DNA from: Kastovskya adunca ATA6-11-RM4
GTDB taxonomy: Bacteria; Cyanobacteriota; Cyanobacteriia; Cyanobacteriales; Coleofasciculaceae
Direction: 5' to 3'
NCBI GenBank assembly: GCA_019359445.1
Contig: JAHHHJ010000016.1
Span: 80,273 to 144,272 of the forward strand
Length of the DNA: 64,000 nt
Position 1 is the stretch's first letter. Each line of letters begins with the position of its first letter. This document shows positions 34,596 to 44,016 of this stretch, piece after piece. Made by a program: the position numbers and the translations under genes. A model generated the notes under the pieces. The model did no database searches. It saw nothing but the letters and a program-made list of their open reading frames with translations, and was not told where the DNA came from.

Positions 34596-35858
34596 GTGAC
34601 CGACCACCTAGAGCCTTATCGACGGATGGTTCGTTCGATGCGATTTTTTCCTCCACTTCCCCTTGAGCAGCCATCCCTGAACTCTATTGTCGATGGAGTA
34701 GCACCAGAACCAGCAAGTAGTTCAAATCCCCAGACAGTCAGATCTGAGGAAGCTGAACCTCCTGTACCTCGTCCACCCATTGACCTGTCCGAGCATATAG
34801 CGACGTTGGTGCGAGAGGCAGTCTCGAAGAAAAGCGTTTTGCCAACGAGTTATGCGATTCCGGAGAATATTGGCGATCGCATCAGCCGCATGACTACCAA
34901 GAAAGTCATTCCCGTTATTGCTGCGCCCAAATTCCCTCAATACGATGACATTCCCTCAACTGAGGCGAAGCACGTCGAATCGTTACCTGTTGAGCAGGAT
35001 AAGCAGGCAGAAGATCCTATCTCAGCTACTGTCGTAGCGGAACCAGAGGTAGTAGAAGAGACGGCGACGGCGGAAGTCCCCACAAATGTGACGGAACCGG
35101 AGCCAGAAGAGACAGCTCAGAAAGAAGTGGTGGCGACAGTTGTTGCTGAACCCGTTGAAGAGGCAACCGACGAGGAAATTTCAGCAGAAGTTGTGGCAAC
35201 GACTTCTGAGGAAGAAACTGCCGAAGTAGATACTCCGACGGCAGTTGTTGAAGAATCAACTCCTGAAGTAGAAACATCTGATCGCACTCCAGAAAGCACA
35301 GCAGCGACGGAGGAGGTATCAGCAGACACGGAAGAGTCTCCCAGCTTTGGAGAGCAAGTTGCTGCTGTTGTTGAGACAGTTGCCACAACGCTCAAAGATT
35401 TGGTGACTGGTGACAAACAGACGGACAAGGCAGAAGTATCAGCTCCAGCGGCGAAAGAAACAACTGTTGTTGAGAGAGTTGCCACAACGCTCAAAGATTT
35501 GGTGACTGATGACAAGGCGGACGAGACAGAAGTATCAGCCCCAGCAGCGAAAGAAACAACTTTCCCTAGCCAAGTCGATGGGGTGAGCTGTCCTCAGTGC
35601 AACTCTGACAACCTCCGCAAAAATGGACATCGCCGGGGCAATCAACGGTATGTTTGCAAGGATTGTGGCAAAAACTTCATGGTGCCAGAGACGACCTTGG
35701 CAGAAGCAAAGTCAAGTGCCAGATCTCAGACTCAAACCCAGGCTACCAAAACTAAAAAACCCCAGCCTTCTGCTGATAGCATTCCTGAGCCAAAGGGGAA
35801 GGATTTGCAACGGCGCGGGAAGTTGAAGAAAAAAGCCAAGGGATTTGGTAGCAAGTAG
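34596..35858 (+). CDS. Acidic disordered protein with a transposase-type zinc ribbon
   Basis: 420 residues, GTG start at 34596 preceded by AGGGGGG. The first 150 residues are proline-rich, 150-330 are low-complexity and acidic (runs of E, V, T, A) and include two tandem copies of a 32-33 residue unit (VATTLKDLVT...VSAPAAKETT, bases about 35370-35567). A zinc ribbon follows near residue 331: CPQC, then CKDC within QRYVCKDCGKNF, the form found at the N-terminus of IS1/IS1595-type transposases. The C-terminus is lysine-rich (RRGKLKKKAKGFG). No transposase catalytic domain is present. Function unknown; DNA or RNA binding is plausible. Confidence 0.7.
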   Translation: MTDHLEPYRRMVRSMRFFPPLPLEQPSLNSIVDGVAPEPASSSNPQTVRSEEAEPPVPRPPIDLSEHIATLVREAVSKKSVLPTSYAIPENIGDRISRMTTKKVIPVIAAPKFPQYDDIPSTEAKHVESLPVEQDKQAEDPISATVVAEPEVVEETATAEVPTNVTEPEPEETAQKEVVATVVAEPVEEATDEEISAEVVATTSEEETAEVDTPTAVVEESTPEVETSDRTPESTAATEEVSADTEESPSFGEQVAAVVETVATTLKDLVTGDKQTDKAEVSAPAAKETTVVERVATTLKDLVTDDKADETEVSAPAAKETTFPSQVDGVSCPQCNSDNLRKNGHRRGNQRYVCKDCGKNFMVPETTLAEAKSSARSQTQTQATKTKKPQPSADSIPEPKGKDLQRRGKLKKKAKGFGSK

Positions 35859-35940
35859 GGCGATCGCTATCGTTATACCAATTTCATCAAATAGCGCTAC
35901 AAATTGCCCCCGGCATTGCTGAATACCTCTATTCTGCAAC

Positions 35941-35972
35941 GCCAACCCCCCTAACCCCCCTTATTAAGGGGG
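35941..35972. repeat. Partial palindromic C-rich/G-rich repeat
   Basis: CCCCCCTTATTAAGGGGGG palindrome preceded by CCCCCTAA, resembling half of the GATCCCCC family elements at 9.5, 14.8 and 25.0 kb. Confidence 0.7.
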
Positions 35973-36043
35973 GAAATCACGTTGGGGCAGGAAGGGGCGT
36001 ACAGAAATACATCCCTTCCCAAGCGATCGCCAATGATTAACAG

Positions 36044-36529
36044 CTAATGAAGGGGTTTAACCATCCATAGGGAGTGGGTTTGATAGCCTAGGCGTTGGTA
36101 CAGATCCAAAGCGGGTTGGTTGATTTGAAAGACCATCAGACCCATTTGGCGATCGCCTCTGTTTCTCGCCCAGTCTTCAGCATGATGCATTAACGCTGAA
36201 GCAATACCTAAGCGTCGATGTTCTGGCATCACGTAGAGGAGAAAAACATGGGCGTGGCGATCGCCCTCTACCTGATCAACAGCATTCCCCATCCAAAGAC
36301 CTGCTACGGTTGCAGGGCGGTAGGGAGACTCTTCTTGGTTGAGAACCTCCACCCACCATAGCGGCGTCTCCCTAGAAAAATAACGCTCCACCGTTTCTGC
36401 TAGGTGAGCAAAATCTTCCTGCTCTGGAAACAGCTCCTGGTAAGTTAGCTGCATAAACTTGACCAGAGTGGCTTGTTCCCGCCTTGAACCTGCCCGCAGT
36501 CGGTATTCCGGTGGTAACTGACTAGACAC
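36044..36529 (-). CDS. GNAT family N-acetyltransferase
   Basis: 161 residues from a GTG at 36527-36529. The acetyl-CoA site is VMPEHRRLGIASALMHHAEDWAR (R/Q-x-x-G-x-G/A form), followed by LDLYQRLGYQTHSLWMVK, the typical C-terminal beta-bulge. Substrate cannot be read. It is the last of three minus-strand genes after the symporter. Confidence 0.85.
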   Translation of the reverse strand: MSSQLPPEYRLRAGSRREQATLVKFMQLTYQELFPEQEDFAHLAETVERYFSRETPLWWVEVLNQEESPYRPATVAGLWMGNAVDQVEGDRHAHVFLLYVMPEHRRLGIASALMHHAEDWARNRGDRQMGLMVFQINQPALDLYQRLGYQTHSLWMVKPLH

Positions 36530-36544
36530 TTGTAGGTCTAAGCA

Positions 36545-36778
36545 TTAGTTCAACGAGCCAGCGGAGGTGGGTAAGGTAGGGGCGTCCACAGATGGCATTC
36601 CGGCTTGGGTATCGATACCAGATGATGATGTTTGTCCCTTGACGGTCTCCATCTCTGCTGTCGGTGCGGGGGCTGCCATATCGTTGGGGAGAAAGATCCG
36701 GGCGCTGACGGCGAATAAAGCCACCAGAAAGGTCAATAAAACCAGGAAAGGAGCAACGTATTGACGAAAGAAAGCCAT
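36545..36778 (-). CDS. Small single-pass membrane protein
   Basis: 77 residues: a membrane helix near the N-terminus (VAPFLVLLTFLVALFAVSARIF) and a proline/serine-rich tail. No family recognised. It lies between the symporter and the acetyltransferase, 15 bases upstream of the latter, in the same direction, which supports it being a real gene. Confidence 0.6.
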   Translation of the reverse strand: MAFFRQYVAPFLVLLTFLVALFAVSARIFLPNDMAAPAPTAEMETVKGQTSSSGIDTQAGMPSVDAPTLPTSAGSLN

Positions 36779-36873
36779 ATTGAAAAAAGCGTTTTTTAGG
36801 GTAGAAAGTGGCTAAAGCTACTAATTGAAGATGCTTGTCAAGCCCTTCTTCTTCATGCTACATGGGATAGGAA

Positions 36874-38664
36874 TTAAGCTCCTTTATCAACTCCGGAAGC
36901 GGCGACGACTCGTGGTTTAGCCTTACTGAGCTGACGCAGCCACATCCCACCCACGACCGCGCTCAAGAGGGAGATCCACCCGGTGACTGGTTGTAGCAGC
37001 AAGAAGCCCCCGATGGCAAACATTGCCCCGAATAGCAGCAAAACCGATGCCAGCACTCGTTTGAGATCCAAACCTAAGTCTTGGATCGAGGAAATCCCGG
37101 TGCGATCGCGCTGACGCTGCCAGCCTGGGCCCGCCGGACGTACTCGCCGATAAAACTCATCCAACGTCGCATCCGTTTCTGGTGGTGCCAGGAACAGGGC
37201 GGAAATCCACAAAATGCTGGTAATTACTGTAGTGACAAGTAGCCGCGTGCCAAAGTCCTCAATCTGAAGAATCGGCACAACGCTGGTGGTAAAACCGACG
37301 ATAAAGCCCGCAACCATTGCTGTGAGTTCCGCTGCGGCGTTGATGCGCCACCAGAACCACCGCAAAATTAGCACCAACCCCGGCCCAGTGCCGATCGCGA
37401 TCACCAGCCGAAATACCGTTGCAACATCGTCAGCAAAGAATGCCGCGATCGCTCCAATTGCTGTCACGATTACCGAGGCAATGCGTCCGGCTAATACTAA
37501 CTCTGACTGTTGGGCATTCGGTCTAAAAAAGCGTAAATAGAGGTCGTTTGTCAGATAGGATGCCCCCCAATTAATCGACGTGGAGACGGTACTCATAAAG
37601 GCGGCAATCAGCGAAGTCACTACTAATCCCAGCATCACTGGCGGCAAAAAGTCCAGCATCAGTCTGGGATACCCCAACTCCGGGTCTGCTAAATCTGGGT
37701 AAACGACAATGGCGACAAGTGCCACCACAATCCAGGGCCAAGTGCGAACAATGTAGTGGAGGACACTGAAAAACCAGGCGGCTTTTTCTGCCTCGGCTTC
37801 GTCTTTGGAGGCAGCAAGGCGTTGAATAAATTCACCTCCCCCATCGCTGCGTCGAAACGACCACCATTGAATAAAGATGTAAGCAAAAAAGCTACTAGCG
37901 CTAATACCTGCTGCTTCACTCCAGCGAAAGCCGCCAGCACCAACGCTAAAGGGGAAAAACGACAAAACATCCTGCTGGGTTGCCTGCTGCACCGCCGGAA
38001 TCAGTTCGTGGATGCCGCCGACAGAGTTCACCGCCGCCACCGCCACAACGATCGCCCCAAGTAGCGCCAAAAAGAACTGAAAGAAATCCGTTGTCACAAC
38101 GCCCCACAACCCCGCAAAGCCAGAGTAAATCAGGACGAAAATGCTCACCCCAACGACACTCCAGATTTTCAGGTTCTCCCCTGGCTCAATGCCCAAACTT
38201 TGCCACAATTGCAGAGCATCAACGACTTTGACCATCGCCAGCATGGCATAACCAATGCCGATACAGTTGATGGGTAAAGCAAAGAGAAAGGCTTTGGTTC
38301 CCCGCAGCAGCGCCGCCGGAGCGCCCCCATAGCGAATTTCTGTCAGTTCAGCGTCAGTGACAATTTCTGAGCGTCGCCACAGTTTGGCAAAGAGGTAGAT
38401 CATCACCAAGTGGGCGATGCCAAAACTCCACCATTCCCAGTTTCCGGCGATCCCTCTGCTGGCAACAACCCCCGAAATGTACAGAGGGGTGTCAATGGAA
38501 AATGTGGTCGCTGCCATACTGGTTCCTGCAAGCCACCAAGACAGGCGTCGCCCCGATACAAAAAAATCTACCAGGCTATCTGATGCCTTGCCAGACAGGT
38601 ACACACCTAACCCCATCGTTAAGATGAGGTACAGCAGCACAATTAACCAATCAACCAGTTGCAT
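36874..38664 (-). CDS. Sodium:solute symporter family protein
   Basis: 596 residues with about 13-14 membrane helices. The N-terminal helix LIVLLYLILTMGLGVYLS and FFVSGRRLSWWLAGTSMAATTFSIDTPLY are typical of the SSF (LeuT-fold) family that co-transports sugars, amino acids, urea or carboxylates with sodium. The conserved mid-protein segment MSTVSTSINWGASYLTNDLY is also present. The substrate is unknown. Confidence 0.88.
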   Translation of the reverse strand: MQLVDWLIVLLYLILTMGLGVYLSGKASDSLVDFFVSGRRLSWWLAGTSMAATTFSIDTPLYISGVVASRGIAGNWEWWSFGIAHLVMIYLFAKLWRRSEIVTDAELTEIRYGGAPAALLRGTKAFLFALPINCIGIGYAMLAMVKVVDALQLWQSLGIEPGENLKIWSVVGVSIFVLIYSGFAGLWGVVTTDFFQFFLALLGAIVVAVAAVNSVGGIHELIPAVQQATQQDVLSFFPFSVGAGGFRWSEAAGISASSFFAYIFIQWWSFRRSDGGGEFIQRLAASKDEAEAEKAAWFFSVLHYIVRTWPWIVVALVAIVVYPDLADPELGYPRLMLDFLPPVMLGLVVTSLIAAFMSTVSTSINWGASYLTNDLYLRFFRPNAQQSELVLAGRIASVIVTAIGAIAAFFADDVATVFRLVIAIGTGPGLVLILRWFWWRINAAAELTAMVAGFIVGFTTSVVPILQIEDFGTRLLVTTVITSILWISALFLAPPETDATLDEFYRRVRPAGPGWQRQRDRTGISSIQDLGLDLKRVLASVLLLFGAMFAIGGFLLLQPVTGWISLLSAVVGGMWLRQLSKAKPRVVAASGVDKGA

Positions 38665-38748
38665 AGATTCTCTAGTCGCTTCATTTCTTGCAGTCGATCA
38701 TGCCATAGTTGCGCTCCTGTTTCCGGATATCTGCCTCAAGAGCGATTG

Positions 38749-39378
38749 TCATCGGGTGGCTGAGTTTGCCGTGGGGTCGCAGCCGCGCCAAACTCCCACT
38801 AATACCCCCTGAACTTGTACGCTTGTAGCCATCACTTCGATGGGGGCGTACTTCGAGTTGGCGGGCTTGAGGGTGACGTGCTTCCCCTGACGGTAAAAGC
38901 GCTTTAAGGTTGTGCCATGTCCTTCCACCCGTGCGGCGACAATGACACCATTTTTTAGTTGTTCTGGGTTGGGGACAGGGCGCATGATGACCACGTCCCC
39001 TTCTGTAATTAAGTCTTCAATCATGCTGTCTCCCGTCACTCGCAGAGCAAAGTAGTCGGGTTGATGGAAGACGTGGGATAGATCTAATTGCTCTTGGGTA
39101 TCGGTGAAGGGTTCGACTAATCCCCCCGCCGCGATCGCTCCTAAGACAGGAACGCCTAAATTCTTGGGGTGTAAAATCCGAATGGTACGGGCTTGTCCTT
39201 CACTCCAGTCTATATAGCCTTTGGCTCGCAAGTGTTCTAAGCGGCTTTGAACGGGTGCAGGCGATCGCAAATTCATCGCTCGCATCATCTGCCGAATCGA
39301 AGGCGCATGCTGGGATGTGCGAATGTATTCCACTAGCCAGTCATGAAGTTGTTTTTGAGCTTCAGTCAGAGGTTCCAT
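38749..39378 (-). CDS. lexA: LexA repressor
   Basis: 209 residues. The N-terminal winged helix (SIRQMMRAMNLRSPAPVQSRLEHL) binds DNA. The C-terminal S24 domain has the self-cleavage Ala-Gly in GAIAAGG near residue 83, the catalytic serine in VTGDSMIED near 119 and lysine in TTLKRFYRQ near 153, so it should be cleavable in response to RecA filaments, unlike the Synechocystis LexA that has lost these residues. A perfect match to the cyanobacterial LexA box lies about 80 bases upstream, indicating autoregulation. Confidence 0.93.
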   Translation of the reverse strand: MEPLTEAQKQLHDWLVEYIRTSQHAPSIRQMMRAMNLRSPAPVQSRLEHLRAKGYIDWSEGQARTIRILHPKNLGVPVLGAIAAGGLVEPFTDTQEQLDLSHVFHQPDYFALRVTGDSMIEDLITEGDVVIMRPVPNPEQLKNGVIVAARVEGHGTTLKRFYRQGKHVTLKPANSKYAPIEVMATSVQVQGVLVGVWRGCDPTANSATR

Positions 39379-39458
39379 AATTTGAGTTTTGAATTCTTGG
39401 GGGTAAAGTTAAACACTTATTCCTCAGAACTTGTAGGTATTGAATGTTACCTTAATAT

Positions 39459-39472
39459 AGAACAGTCGTACT
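39459..39472 (-). promoter_or_regulatory. LexA box upstream of lexA
   Basis: On the minus strand AGTACGACTGTTCT matches all defined positions of RGTACNNNDGTWCB, the Anabaena LexA box, and is followed by TATATT, a likely -10 element. It ends 81 bases before the lexA start. Confidence 0.8.
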
Positions 39473-39516
39473 ATTAAAAGTCTCATCTGTCTAGTCCTTT
39501 GTTGTTAGTATCCCTA

Positions 39517-40437
39517 CTAATCTGCGCCTAAAAGACTGACTAATAAAGCTTTTTGGGCATGCATTCTGTTTTCTGCTTGCTCCCAAATTTTTGACCTTGC
39601 TCCCTCCATCACCCCATCGGTAATTTCTTCATCCCGATGAGCGGGGAGACAGTGAAGCACAATCGCCTCCGGATCTGCCTGATTCACCAGTTCTTCATTA
39701 ACCTGATAAGGCTGAAAAATAGGAATCCGTTGATCGGCAGAGTCTTCTTGACCCATACTTGCCCAAACATCGGTATAGATAACATGGGAGCCTTGCACCG
39801 CGATCGCTGGATCGTCAGTCACCAAGACTTGTGATTTGCCCCCAGCGATCGCTTTAGCTTGCTCTACAACACCCGCCTGCGGCAAGTAAGCTGGAGGAGT
39901 GGCAATTCTGACATTCATCCCCACCAACGCGCAGCCTAGCATCAGAGAGTGAGCAACATTATTGCCATCCCCAAGATAAGTCAATGTCAAACCCGACAGC
40001 GAACCAAAGCATTCTTGAACCGTTAATAAATCAGCGAGTATCTGGCAAGGATGCTCCAAATCAGTTAAAGCATTGATAATCGGGATTTTGGCATAGGAAG
40101 CAAAGGTTTCCAGTTGCTGCTGCTCAAAAGTGCGAATTGCCAGCACATCCAAATAGCGATCCAACACCCGGGCTGTATCCGGTACAGGTTCCCCCCGACT
40201 CACCTGAGTTACATTGGAATTAAGATCAATTACCTGACCGCCTAATTGATACATCGCCACAGTAAAACTCACCCGCGTTCGTGTAGAGGCTTTGAAGAAC
40301 AGTAGCCCCAGCACCTTATTGCAGCGCAAATGCACCTTTTTTTGTTTTAACTGCTCCGCCAGTTGCAACAAGTCTAGAAGCTCATTTGCTCTGAGGTCTA
40401 CCACACTCAGAAAATCCCGTCCTTTCAATGCCTCCAT
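39517..40437 (-). CDS. argF: Ornithine carbamoyltransferase
   Basis: About 306 residues. Joins carbamoyl phosphate and ornithine to give citrulline in arginine synthesis. Carbamoyl-phosphate motif FKASTRTRVSF near residue 50, LADLLTVQE and ornithine-site DVWASMGQE, and the HCLPAHR cysteine motif near residue 267. The frame stays open upstream to 40626, but the start is the ATG at 40435-40437 because GAGGAA lies just before it and family proteins begin about there. Confidence 0.93.
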   Translation of the reverse strand: MEALKGRDFLSVVDLRANELLDLLQLAEQLKQKKVHLRCNKVLGLLFFKASTRTRVSFTVAMYQLGGQVIDLNSNVTQVSRGEPVPDTARVLDRYLDVLAIRTFEQQQLETFASYAKIPIINALTDLEHPCQILADLLTVQECFGSLSGLTLTYLGDGNNVAHSLMLGCALVGMNVRIATPPAYLPQAGVVEQAKAIAGGKSQVLVTDDPAIAVQGSHVIYTDVWASMGQEDSADQRIPIFQPYQVNEELVNQADPEAIVLHCLPAHRDEEITDGVMEGARSKIWEQAENRMHAQKALLVSLLGAD

Positions 40438-40873
40438 CTTCTTCCTCGATAACTGACTTGAAATGAAATATAAAGGCGTGTAGCGTGATACAAAAAAACA
40501 CCTCTTTGACCAGATATCAACTCGGCAATGACTACCTAGTTGTGCCCTGAAAAAGACACCTGAAAAACTTATCAAGTTTTGCAGCAGTCCCTCAGCCATA
40601 CATGATATTACGGAAAAAGAGAACAAACCCTTTAACTGACTACCAAATTTTCACCCATTTCTTTTTCTCTGGAGACTGATCAGCAGCTAGGGCATGTGTA
40701 GAGATAAGAGGAGGTCGCGCCTGAGAGATGAAGAGATAGTTTGAAAAATCTTCTCAACGATTGCCAGCCTCTACAAGCTGGAGTAGCTTAAATATTAATA
40801 ACAGGGTATTACTCAAGATTATGAAATTCTACTACCGCTCAAACTCCCTAAACGTTTATAAGTTTTAACTTCA
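40438..40873. other. Divergent intergenic region argF / sensor kinase
   Basis: About 436 bases, AT-rich near the kinase start. An open frame continues argF upstream but shows no conserved sequence. No clear regulatory palindrome was recognised; ARG-box-like sites were not evident. Confidence 0.5.
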
Positions 40874-43800
40874 ATGCAACTGTCTTTTGGGAAAAAACTG
40901 GTCTTACTCATTTCACTACTTTCAGTGGGAATAACGGGTACAAGTGTCTGGTTTTTTTATGTCACAACTTATCAGATTATTTTAAACCAAACGGCAAATC
41001 GGCTCAAAGATATTGGTCGCACTGGGGCATTTTTATTTGATGAAGAAGACCGGGAAGCCATTCAAAGATTGCGCCAAGCCATCGCGCGAGATTCTCTACC
41101 CCTTGATAGCAAAATCTTAAGCATTAAACCGGGAGATAGCGCAGAAACTTTACCGAGTGAGACAGCAAAAAAGTATATGAACTCGCAGGATTTTCAAGAA
41201 ATTGTGCAAATCCTGCGAAAAATCAAAGCAGGAAGTCGGCAGGGAGTTACACCCTTAAAAAGACTGGAACAAAAATCGGAAAATCCCCAAGATGCACCTT
41301 CAATTTACTACACTTACCTCTTAGTTACCATCCCGGAATCTCCTGACAGAAGCGTATTAAAATTTTTGGCTGACGCCGACTATGAAAAAAAACCTGGCGA
41401 ACAAGGTAATCCGATTGGAAACTTGTATGCGCCGGAAGAAGTAGGTTTGAAAAAAGCGTTTGATGGTAAAGCACAGGTAGGGAAAGATTTCTATACGGAT
41501 AAGTGGGGGACTTTCCTAACAGCAGCAGTGCCGATCAAAGAGGAGGGAGGTAACGTCATTGCCGTCTTAGCCCTTGACTATAACGTCACGAGCGAGGTGA
41601 ATCAAGTTCAGAGGTTACGTTACATCTGTTTTATTATTATCAGTATCAGTTTTGCCCTTTCTGTGCTATTAGCCTTCTTCTTATCCCGTCTCGTGGGACG
41701 CCCAATTGCTAAGTTACGGGATGGAGCAGAAAGAGTCCGCGCCCGTGACTTTCAAACCTTTATTGACATCAAAAGTAAAGATGAACTAGGGCTACTGGCA
41801 GATACGTTTAACTTAATGGTGGTGGAGATTCGCGATTATGCCCAAAACCTGGAGCAGAAAAACGCTGATTTGCAGCATATAAATCAACTTAAAGATGAAT
41901 TTCTAGCTAATACCTCCCATGAGTTAAAAACCCCCTTAAATGGCATCATTGGCTTGACGGAATCACTAATTGATGGAGTCGGAGGACAGCCATCCGAAAT
42001 CCAAAACGAAAATCTTGTAATGATTGCTCAAAGCGGCAAGCGCCTAAATAATTTAATTAACGATATTCTCGATTTTTCCAAGCTTAAACATAACAATATT
42101 GAGTTATTAGTTAAAACCGTTGGGGTAAAAGATGTGGCAGAAATAGTGCTATCTCTTTCGCAACCCATGGTTGGCAAAAAAGCTCTTCAACTTATTAATA
42201 ATATTGACGAGAATCTACCTCCCGTCGCAGCAGACGAAAGTCGCTTGCAGCAAATTCTTTACAATTTAGTAGGTAACGCGATTAAGTTTACCGAGTCCGG
42301 TGTTGTTGAAATTTCTGCACAAGTCATTCAGGAAAAGGGAAAATCTCAACGTTCTCAATCTTCCCCTTACTTGGCAATTGCAGTCTCTGATACTGGTATT
42401 GGCATTCCTGAAAACAAATTTGAGCAAATTTTTGAATCCTTTGAACAGGCGGATGGCTCCATCATCAGGAGGTACGGCGGGACTGGCTTAGGTTTGGCGA
42501 TTACTAAGCAGCTAGTGGAGTTGCACGGAGGAACGATCGCAGTGCAGTCTACTGTCGGAAAATCTTCGCAGTTTACCTTCACCTTACCAGTTGCTGGTGG
42601 TGGGAAAGTCCCAACCCTGTCTAGGGAAGCATGGCGTCAGAGCGATCGCCTCCCTCGCCAAAAAATCTCTCCCTCCACCCTTCCCCCATCTCTCTCCAAC
42701 CAAAATACAAGACTGGATCTCTCTGTTTCCTCCGTCTCCACTAATAAGTTGGAAATTCTGGTGGTAGATGATGACTCGATCAACCTACAGGTGCTAGTAA
42801 ACCACCTTCTGCAAAACTACTCCATTACCCAAGCCTCAGATGGGCCGGAAGCTTTAGCATTAATTGAACAAGGTTTCAAGCCAGATTTAATCATCCTGGA
42901 TGTCATGATGCCACGGATGACGGGGTATGAGGTGTGCAAAGAAATTCGCAAGAGCTATGGTGCCAACGAACTGCCGATTCTGTTACTTACTGCTAAAAAT
43001 CAAGTCTCAGATTTAGTAGAAGGGTTTAATTGTGAGGCGAATGATTACCTCACTAAACCCGTTGCCAAACAGGAGTTACTGGCACGAATTAAAATACACA
43101 TTCAACTTTGTCAGCTAAATCTTTCCTATGGGCGCTTTGTCCCCCATGAATTACTCGAAATTTTAGAGCGAGAGACAATTTTAGATGTGAAGTTGGGCGA
43201 TCATATTCAAAAAGATATGGCGATTCTCTTTTCGGATATTCGCTCCTTTACGAGTATGTCAGAAGCGATGACGCCGGAAGAGAATTTTCACTTTCTTAAT
43301 GCTTACTTCAAACAGGTTGTTCCAGCGATCAAAAACAACAACGGATTTGTCGATAAGTATATTGGTGATGCTGTCATGGCGCTATTTCCGGGGAAAACGG
43401 AAGATGCCTTGCAAGCAGCAATCGATATGCAAAAGCAACTTTCTCTGTATAACGAGCAACTTAAAGCAGAAGGGAAACCTCTGATTACTATTGGAATTGG
43501 AATACATACAGGAAGCTTGATGGTGGGAACGATTGGAGAGGAACGACGGATGGAAGGAACCGTTATTTCTGATGCGGTGAATCTGGCATCTCGCTTGGAA
43601 GGGTTAACGAAAATTTATGGAGCGTCTCCCATCATCAGCGAAAAGATTTTGATTTCTTTAGAAGACCCTACAAAATACAATTATCGTTTCTTAGGAAGAG
43701 TGCCAGTTAAAGGTAGGAAAGATACTGTATCAATTTTTGAAGTTCTCGATGGGGAATCACCAGAGAGTATCGAACTGAAATCAAAATATCGTGCTGAATT

Positions 43801-43987
43801 TGAGTCTGGAGTTCAACTGTACTACAGCCGAAAATTTGCAGAAGGCTATCAAGTTTTTAAGAACCTTTTACAAAAAAATCCCCAGGATAAAGTGGCAATC
43901 CTTTATCTGAAGCGTTGTCGGAAATTTAATAAATACGGCACATCGCAAGATTGGGACACAATAGAAGCATTGGTAGATAAGCTGTAA
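40874..43987 (+). CDS. Membrane hybrid histidine kinase with C-terminal adenylate cyclase
   Basis: 1037 residues. Two membrane helices (about 8-30 and 250-272) enclose a periplasmic sensor region, then HAMP (about 273-326), a histidine kinase ([10 protein letters not shown], histidine near 349; ATP-binding motifs [20 protein letters not shown]), a receiver domain ([12 protein letters not shown], aspartate near 675) and a class III cyclase. The cyclase has both metal aspartates ([10 protein letters not shown] near 786 and [10 protein letters not shown]) and the lysine in VDKYIGD favouring ATP, so cAMP is the likely product. The layout resembles CyaC-type cyanobacterial cyclases. The protein would couple an outside signal by internal phosphotransfer to cAMP, which the Crp-like regulator near 4 kb might read. 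Confidence 0.9.
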   Translation: MQLSFGKKLVLLISLLSVGITGTSVWFFYVTTYQIILNQTANRLKDIGRTGAFLFDEEDREAIQRLRQAIARDSLPLDSKILSIKPGDSAETLPSETAKKYMNSQDFQEIVQILRKIKAGSRQGVTPLKRLEQKSENPQDAPSIYYTYLLVTIPESPDRSVLKFLADADYEKKPGEQGNPIGNLYAPEEVGLKKAFDGKAQVGKDFYTDKWGTFLTAAVPIKEEGGNVIAVLALDYNVTSEVNQVQRLRYICFIIISISFALSVLLAFFLSRLVGRPIAKLRDGAERVRARDFQTFIDIKSKDELGLLADTFNLMVVEIRDYAQNLEQKNADLQHINQLKDEFLANTSHELKTPLNGIIGLTESLIDGVGGQPSEIQNENLVMIAQSGKRLNNLINDILDFSKLKHNNIELLVKTVGVKDVAEIVLSLSQPMVGKKALQLINNIDENLPPVAADESRLQQILYNLVGNAIKFTESGVVEISAQVIQEKGKSQRSQSSPYLAIAVSDTGIGIPENKFEQIFESFEQADGSIIRRYGGTGLGLAITKQLVELHGGTIAVQSTVGKSSQFTFTLPVAGGGKVPTLSREAWRQSDRLPRQKISPSTLPPSLSNQNTRLDLSVSSVSTNKLEILVVDDDSINLQVLVNHLLQNYSITQASDGPEALALIEQGFKPDLIILDVMMPRMTGYEVCKEIRKSYGANELPILLLTAKNQVSDLVEGFNCEANDYLTKPVAKQELLARIKIHIQLCQLNLSYGRFVPHELLEILERETILDVKLGDHIQKDMAILFSDIRSFTSMSEAMTPEENFHFLNAYFKQVVPAIKNNNGFVDKYIGDAVMALFPGKTEDALQAAIDMQKQLSLYNEQLKAEGKPLITIGIGIHTGSLMVGTIGEERRMEGTVISDAVNLASRLEGLTKIYGASPIISEKILISLEDPTKYNYRFLGRVPVKGRKDTVSIFEVLDGESPESIELKSKYRAEFESGVQLYYSRKFAEGYQVFKNLLQKNPQDKVAILYLKRCRKFNKYGTSQDWDTIEALVDKL

Positions 43988-44016
43988 TTTTTTTCCTTCA
44001 GAGGATACTGCAAATC

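Noticed and set aside
35026..35515. Two long antisense frames opposite the zinc-ribbon protein
   Set aside because: Products of low-complexity coding sequence read backwards.
40438..40626. 63-residue N-terminal extension of ArgF
   Set aside because: A good ribosome site and the family start are at 40437; the extension has no conserved text.
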